Positions 59,293 to 64,000 of a stretch of 64,000 bases of DNA are shown here, in pieces. Every line of letters begins with the position of its first letter. The stretch's first letter is position 1. This DNA comes from Pseudogemmobacter bohemicus. GTDB taxonomy: Bacteria > Pseudomonadota > Alphaproteobacteria > Rhodobacterales > Rhodobacteraceae. Location: the NCBI RefSeq assembly GCF_003290025.1, contig NZ_QNHG01000002.1:834417-898416 (forward strand), written 5' to 3'. The notes below the pieces were generated by a model. The model ran no database searches, was not told where the DNA came from, and saw only the letters and a list, made by a program, of their open reading frames with translations. The position numbers and the translations under genes are program-made.

Positions 59293-62200
59293 TCAGGTCT
59301 CCTTCGCTTCGCCACGGTTCATCATCTCGCGGACCACCTGCATCGGGTCGATCTTTTCGGGCTCCATTTTGATCTGCGACAGGCTGGGCCAGGTGATGTC
59401 ACCCGCTTTGGAATAGGCGATACGGCCAAGGGTCAGTTTTACCTCGGGGCCGATCTGGGCCTGGACGGCGGCCACATTATAGACCCAGCGATGCGAGAAG
59501 GCCCCCCAGGCGGCATAGAGATCGGCGGCAAGATCGACCTTCGCCTTTGCGATCAGCCGGCCTTTGGCGAAGGCCTCGGCGGAAAAGGCAAAGCCGTCGC
59601 GATCATAATCGGCCTCGACATCAAGCCCGCCCTCGCCCTCGATCCTGAGCGCCGGAGTGATCTCGATCCCGCCTTTGGCCCCCACCGCGCCAAGCGCCAC
59701 CTCAAGCCCGATATAGGCGCCAAAGGTGCCATAGATCTCGCCATAGGCGGGCAGCGAGAAGGCGCCGGTCAGTTTGGCTTTGACCTGCGGGTCATCCTCC
59801 AGCGGGTAAAGCTCGCCATTGAATTTCACGCTTTTCAGCATCACCGGCCCGACGCCGTAGCCCAGACCCAATGATCCCCTGATCTCGCCATAAGCGGTCA
59901 CCGCCGGCACCGGGGTCGGGATCGAGAACTTGACTCCGACGCTCCGGATGATGTCGATCTGGCCACCCTTTTCATTCGGCCATTTGCGCGAGAGGGGGAT
60001 GTCGGAAACCGCCACCTCGCCAAAGAGTTTCACCCGCCGGTCGCGGGTCAGCTCTACCCCCAGTGTCGGGCGCAGGGTTTTGGTGACCTGGTAGGAAAGC
60101 TGGCCCTTGCCCCAGTAATTTCCCTGTTCGTCAAAGCTGAGATTGATGATGCCGCTGGCCTTTTCGGTTTTGACCTCGACATCGGCCTTGCCGGAAAAGC
60201 GCCCCTCTTCCTCATCGGGTTTGCGGGCGTAGCCGATGGTGATGGTGCTGTCGATACTCCGCCATTTGATGCCGGCCTTGCCCTCCAGCCACAGGCCGGC
60301 ATCGGAATAACGGCCCTTGAGTTTGACCGAATCGACCATCGGCAGCGGTTTCGGGATATCGACCTCGCCGTAATAGCTGATGCCCTGGCCCTTCCAGCCC
60401 GCGCCAAGGGTCAGGGTGGCGTCGCGGATGCGGGTTGTGATGGCGCCGCTGGCATAGGGGGAGAAGCCGCCACCCTCTTCGCGAAAGCCGATCTCGACAT
60501 TGGCCTCGGATTTCGGGATCGAGGAGGAGGCCGCCTTTACCCGCCCGCTCCAGCCGGTATCGGATTTCCACAGGACCTCGCCATCGGCGGCCGAGATGCC
60601 GGGGATCTTGCCGGCCGGCACCAGGCTGCCTTTGGCGATGAACACGCCGCCGATATATTCGACATGGATGCCGCCGCGCAGCAAAGGTTTGCCCGCCGGC
60701 CCGATCTCGAAATCCAGATCGCCCGAGGGGACGAGGCTGGGTGAAAGCTGCATTTCCAGCTTGCCACCGGTAAAGCGGAAGGCGCCAGGGAGCGGCGAGA
60801 CCAGTTTCGCCGCAGGGATGGGCGCGATCAGCGACAAAACGTCTTTGGCGTATTCCACATCCAGCTTCGGCAATAGCGGGATGCTCGGCGTTATGGTGCC
60901 CGAGGCGATCAGCCCGCCGGTATCGTCCAGTGCCAGTTTCGTCAGAACGCCGGGGCTGAGATAGGGGTAGTAGAACGGGATCTTCTGCTGCGACTGTGTG
61001 CCGTCGAATTTCAGCTGCCGCGCCTCGGTCACCGGGCTGGGTTCCGCCCCGGGTTCCGCGCTGGCGGGCGCCTTATGCGGCACCGCTTTCAGTTTGATGC
61101 TGGCATCGGCGCTGGAACTCATCCGCATCGCGCGGCTGTCCAGCTCGGCCGTGACAGTGTCAGAGACGCTGTTCCTGCCATTCGCACCGCGTTTATAGCT
61201 GGTCAGCCGCATCCCCGGCACGATCCGTTTGGTCGCGGCGGTGATCGGGGTCTCACCGGATTCCTTCACCTGGACCGCCTCGCCCTGGCCGCCGGCGCTC
61301 AGATGCACCGGCGTGCCGCCAGCCAGTGTTTTGACCTTTTCCGATCCCGCGACCGCGCCTTTTCGCAAAAGCGTCTCGATGACAAAGCTGGCATCCGTGG
61401 TCCCCGCCGGCACCTGGATCGAGGGGATGCGCAGCTGGATATTCTTAACCTTGTCGCCGCGCATCGCGGGCGAGCGGATCTCGCGCACCACATCGACCAG
61501 GGCGTTATAGGTCGAGGCGCCGGATTCGCGGTTCTTGGTGGCATCAAGCAGCTGCATATTTGACGGGATCGAGGTGCCGCCGATCTGCTTTTCGACGATA
61601 TGGTCGATGTCGCAGCCGGCTTTGGTCAGATTGGTGCCCAGCCCGTCCACCACCTTTTTCACCGCAGTATCGGTCAGCGCGGTCTTCACCTCTTCATTGG
61701 TGGCGGCGGCGGTGGTGAAGGCCTTTTTCACATCCGCCGTGGTGGCGAAACCGTAATGGCCCAGCCAGATATCCTTGTATTTCTCGCCCCCCTCTTTCCA
61801 GGCGGCGATGGAATTGCCGGTGATCTCGGGCGAGAAGACCAGCCGCCCGCCCGCTGCCGCATCGGTGTAGGCCTGGCGGACCCAGGCGCCCATGCCTTTC
61901 TCTTTGGGCATGGCGAAATTCTGCAGCTCAATCACCAGCTCATCGGTTCCCAGCCCCGCGGGCGTGTCGGTGATCACCTTGCAATTCGCTGGCAGCGGTC
62001 GCGCCGGGGCGGTGACGCGCGAGGGCGGGGTCGGCGCGGCCTGGGCGCTGCCCGCCGGCAGGCCCGCAGGCGCAGCGGCCGAACGTGCCGCCCGCATCAC
62101 CCGTTTCGCGGTCTTTTGCCGGATGGCGGGGCGCTCACCCCTGGCGGCGGATCTGACGGCGGCCTCGGCCTCGGCTTCGGCGGCCTCGGTTTCGGCGGAT

Positions 62201-62643
62201 CCGGGGGAGGCGGGTCCGGGGGAGGCGCTCCCCTTGTCGCCCTGTTGCTGTAAGGCATGGGCCAGTTCATGCGCGATCAGCCCGCGCCCCTCATCGGTAT
62301 CAGGGCGGAAGGCGCCGGCGGCAAAGGCGATATCCGCGCCATGGGTCAGGGCGCGGGCGCCGTGTTTTGCTGCCAGAGTATCGCCGGCAGCCCCGTCATG
62401 CAGCCGCAGCGCGGGCAGGGGCGTGCCGAACCGCCCCTCCATATCGCTGCGCAGCGAAGCGGGGAATTCGCGCCCCGCCGCCAGATCGGAGCTTGCGATA
62501 CCGGGCGCAAAAGCCGGTCGCGTCAGTGCAGATTTCGCAGGCGCAGGTTTCGCCGATGCAGGTCTCGCGGGAGCGCGCGTCGATGCGGGAAGGGCGGCGG
62601 CGGCCGGGCGATGCGCCATGGCGGGCAAAAGATCACGCTTCAT
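59293..62643 (-). CDS. Giant DUF4157 protein with an HNH-like segment, putative eCIS cargo
   Basis: A 1116-residue protein, the largest in the operon. After a Pro/Ala-rich N-terminus, DUF4157 lies at about residues 75-140 with the zinc-protease-type motif HELAH (125-129). A low-complexity Glu/Ala linker follows (about 135-215). At 344-375 a segment CDIDHIVEKQIGGTS plus a downstream Asn-rich stretch (NMQLLDATKNRESG) looks like an HNH/GH-E nuclease core. The remaining about 700 residues are repetitive beta strands with Gly/Lys. DUF4157 proteins accompany eCIS as effectors or processing factors. It overlaps the small gene upstream by 11 bp. Confidence 0.78.
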   Translation of the reverse strand: MKRDLLPAMAHRPAAAALPASTRAPARPASAKPAPAKSALTRPAFAPGIASSDLAAGREFPASLRSDMEGRFGTPLPALRLHDGAAGDTLAAKHGARALTHGADIAFAAGAFRPDTDEGRGLIAHELAHALQQQGDKGSASPGPASPGSAETEAAEAEAEAAVRSAARGERPAIRQKTAKRVMRAARSAAAPAGLPAGSAQAAPTPPSRVTAPARPLPANCKVITDTPAGLGTDELVIELQNFAMPKEKGMGAWVRQAYTDAAAGGRLVFSPEITGNSIAAWKEGGEKYKDIWLGHYGFATTADVKKAFTTAAATNEEVKTALTDTAVKKVVDGLGTNLTKAGCDIDHIVEKQIGGTSIPSNMQLLDATKNRESGASTYNALVDVVREIRSPAMRGDKVKNIQLRIPSIQVPAGTTDASFVIETLLRKGAVAGSEKVKTLAGGTPVHLSAGGQGEAVQVKESGETPITAATKRIVPGMRLTSYKRGANGRNSVSDTVTAELDSRAMRMSSSADASIKLKAVPHKAPASAEPGAEPSPVTEARQLKFDGTQSQQKIPFYYPYLSPGVLTKLALDDTGGLIASGTITPSIPLLPKLDVEYAKDVLSLIAPIPAAKLVSPLPGAFRFTGGKLEMQLSPSLVPSGDLDFEIGPAGKPLLRGGIHVEYIGGVFIAKGSLVPAGKIPGISAADGEVLWKSDTGWSGRVKAASSSIPKSEANVEIGFREEGGGFSPYASGAITTRIRDATLTLGAGWKGQGISYYGEVDIPKPLPMVDSVKLKGRYSDAGLWLEGKAGIKWRSIDSTITIGYARKPDEEEGRFSGKADVEVKTEKASGIINLSFDEQGNYWGKGQLSYQVTKTLRPTLGVELTRDRRVKLFGEVAVSDIPLSRKWPNEKGGQIDIIRSVGVKFSIPTPVPAVTAYGEIRGSLGLGYGVGPVMLKSVKFNGELYPLEDDPQVKAKLTGAFSLPAYGEIYGTFGAYIGLEVALGAVGAKGGIEITPALRIEGEGGLDVEADYDRDGFAFSAEAFAKGRLIAKAKVDLAADLYAAWGAFSHRWVYNVAAVQAQIGPEVKLTLGRIAYSKAGDITWPSLSQIKMEPEKIDPMQVVREMMNRGEAKET

Positions 62644-62908
62644 CGCCGTGCCTCCCGCTCCTGGCCACGCCTTCGCTGCGAAGAAGCGCCGCCGTCGCGA
62701 TGCGCAAGGCGATGCGTTCGGCCTCGATCTCGATGCGCGGCCGTCCGGCTGCCGGGCGCAGGGCCGGCAGCTCGGGCCAGCGCGAAAAGGAGTGCTGCAA
62801 GGCCGCAGGCAGGGCGCCGGCCAGCCGCTGCACCTCGATCCGCGAGGCGCCGGTGATCCGCAGATCGCCGATCCGCACCGTGACCGGGGGAGAGGGGCGC
62901 GTGTTCAT
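62633..62908 (-). CDS. Small conserved-type eCIS operon protein of unknown function
   Basis: A 91-residue protein, start 62908 overlapping the AAA+ gene stop (ATGA). Sequence: PPVTVRIGDLRITGASRIEV, ALPAALQHSFSRWPEL and a C-terminal ERIALRIATAALLRSEG helix. No known domain recognised. Its position between the AAA+ ATPase and the DUF4157 protein suggests a loading or chaperone-like role, which is only a guess. Confidence 0.6.
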   Translation of the reverse strand: MNTRPSPPVTVRIGDLRITGASRIEVQRLAGALPAALQHSFSRWPELPALRPAAGRPRIEIEAERIALRIATAALLRSEGVARSGRHGDEA

Positions 62909-64000
62909 GCCGCTTTCCCCCAGTCGATCCGGGGCACCGGCAGGTTCATCTTGCGCAGCTCTGCCGCGACTTCCTCGGCGATCAGCGCGCGGGTCACCAC
63001 CTGGCCGCCCGCCGCAGCCCGGAACGCCGCGCCAAGCGCCACATTGCGGATCGAGCCGCCCGAAAGCGGCAATGCGGCAAGGACCGACCAGTCGATTTCC
63101 TCGCAAGGCGTCGGGGCGGGGAAGGCGCGGCTCCAGAGCCGCAGCCGTTCCTCGATACCCGGGGCCGGGAACTCGACCGCAAAACGGAAGCGGCGCAGGA
63201 AGGCGGGGTCGATCGCGCTGCGCAGATTGGTGGTGACGATGGTAAAGCCGGAAAACTCCTCCATTCGCTGCAAGAGGTCGCTGATCTCGGCATTGACCAC
63301 CCGGTCGGTGCCGCTGGAAACCGCGCCCCGGCTGCCCCAGAGCGCCTCGCCCTCATTGCAGACCAGCACCGCGCCCGAGGCTTCGGCGCAATCGAACAGG
63401 GCGGCGATGTTTTTCGAGGTCTCGCCGATCCATTTCGACATGATCTGCGAGAGATCGACCGCCAGCACGCGCAGCCCCAGCGAGGCCGCCAGAACCTCGG
63501 CCGCCATGGTCTTGCCGGTGCCGGGAGGACCCGAGAACAGCGCGGCGACGCCGCGCCCGCGCCAGCCCTCGCGCCCGCCCATCCGCGCGGCGAAACCCCA
63601 GTCATCGAAGACAAGGCTGGCATGGCGGACATGCGCCCCGATCCGGTCGAGGGCCGAGGCGGTGGCGGCGGGCAGGATCAGATCGTCGCGGATATAACCC
63701 GGCTCGATCAGCCGCGCGCCGGGGATGCCGGGATCGGGAACGGCCCGGGCAGCTGCGCGCCAGAGGGCGGTTTCCGGTTCCGCCGTCGCATCGGCGAGGG
63801 CATTGTCGAGCGCAGGGGCGGCTCCGGCAATGGCGGTGGCGATACCGGCCGGGTCCAGCCGGAACTGCGCGGCGATGCGCCCGATCCCCCGGCCAAGCCG
63901 TGCCACCAGTGCTGGCCCGAGCGCCTCTTCCCAGGCGCTGCGCGCCAGCGCCGGATCGTCTTTCGGTGGCGGCAGCAGGTGCAGCCCGCGCAAAGGCGGC
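62905..64000 (-). CDS. eCIS AAA+ ATPase (partial, runs off right edge)
   Basis: The C-terminal 365 or so codons of an AAA+ ATPase of the eCIS core set (Afp15-like). Walker A SGPPGTGKTMAAEVLA, then SQIMSKWIGETSKNI (family-typical), sensor TTNLRSAIDPAFLRRFRF with arginine finger region. The Walker B reads VLVCNEGEALWG: the usual Asp before Glu is Asn, codon at 63355-63357. The open frame continues to the window end, so the start and any N-terminal helical domain are missing here. eCIS AAA+ proteins are thought to aid assembly or cargo packing. Confidence 0.88.
   Translation of the reverse strand, partial: PPLRGLHLLPPPKDDPALARSAWEEALGPALVARLGRGIGRIAAQFRLDPAGIATAIAGAAPALDNALADATAEPETALWRAAARAVPDPGIPGARLIEPGYIRDDLILPAATASALDRIGAHVRHASLVFDDWGFAARMGGREGWRGRGVAALFSGPPGTGKTMAAEVLAASLGLRVLAVDLSQIMSKWIGETSKNIAALFDCAEASGAVLVCNEGEALWGSRGAVSSGTDRVVNAEISDLLQRMEEFSGFTIVTTNLRSAIDPAFLRRFRFAVEFPAPGIEERLRLWSRAFPAPTPCEEIDWSVLAALPLSGGSIRNVALGAAFRAAAGGQVVTRALIAEEVAAELRKMNLPVPRIDWGKAA

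Noticed and set aside
46152-64000. Prophage or type VI secretion system
   Set aside because: No head, terminase, lysis or integrase genes and no TssJLM membrane complex in view; AAA+, DUF4157 and CIS tube proteins are eCIS markers.
1-64000. CRISPR arrays, rRNA or tRNA genes
   Set aside because: I found no regularly spaced direct repeats and no rRNA or tRNA signatures in the window by reading.

Overview
The window is GC-rich chromosomal DNA from an alphaproteobacterium, most likely Rhodobacteraceae (Paracoccus/Rhodobacter-like). The basis is codon use, tight ATGA-coupled operons, many ABC importers, and relatives such as AcuI, SuyAB and histidinol-dehydrogenase-like HpsN. Both ends cut genes: an ABC ATPase at the left edge and an AAA+ ATPase at the right edge.

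Layout. (1) 1-5647: a CUT1 carbohydrate-type ABC importer operon (minus strand) and a divergent LacI regulator, with tandem palindromic operators between them. (2) 5648-6866: about 1.2 kb with no convincing gene. (3) 6867-8479: ada and ogt, DNA alkylation repair. (4) 8527-36271: a roughly 28 kb C3-organosulfonate region. It holds an hpsN-type dihydroxypropanesulfonate (DHPS) oxidation operon, a LacI regulator, an ABC importer (ABC1), a GntR regulator, suyAB sulfolactate sulfo-lyase, a YeiH-family exporter, a succinate-dehydrogenase-like complex plus a two-subunit fumarase-like hydratase joined to a second, paralogous importer (ABC2) and a YihU-like dehydrogenase, a third TauABC-like importer (ABC3), a TauE-family exporter, the sulfolactate epimerising pair comC/slcC, and a LysR regulator. 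(5) 36489-38400: a decay scar with a broken NUDIX gene and a broken PiT phosphate transporter carrying an IS5-type transposase remnant. (6) 38401-46085: acuI, a polyamine-type ABC importer, a LysR regulator and a class III aminotransferase. (7) 46152-64000: one long minus-strand operon for the baseplate and spike half of an extracellular contractile injection system (eCIS), including a very large DUF4157-type putative cargo protein and an AAA+ ATPase. The sheath and tube genes would lie beyond the right edge.

How the genes work together. Known chemistry: HpsN oxidises (R)-DHPS to (R)-sulfolactate, SlcC plus ComC convert (S)- to (R)-sulfolactate through sulfopyruvate, SuyAB splits (R)-sulfolactate into pyruvate and sulfite, and YeiH/TauE-type proteins export the sulfur anion. 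The new proposal is that the SDH-like complex and fumarase-like hydratase at 20107-24942 treat 3-sulfopropionate as a succinate analogue: 3-sulfopropionate to 3-sulfoacrylate to (R)-sulfolactate, feeding SuyAB. The geometry of L-malate corresponds to (R)-sulfolactate, so the product would already have the stereochemistry SuyAB needs. The flavoprotein lacks the histidine that normally carries covalent FAD (Cys in its place) and has Glu where a substrate-contacting Thr is expected, so it is not a housekeeping SDH. This is an inference from gene context and active-site reading.
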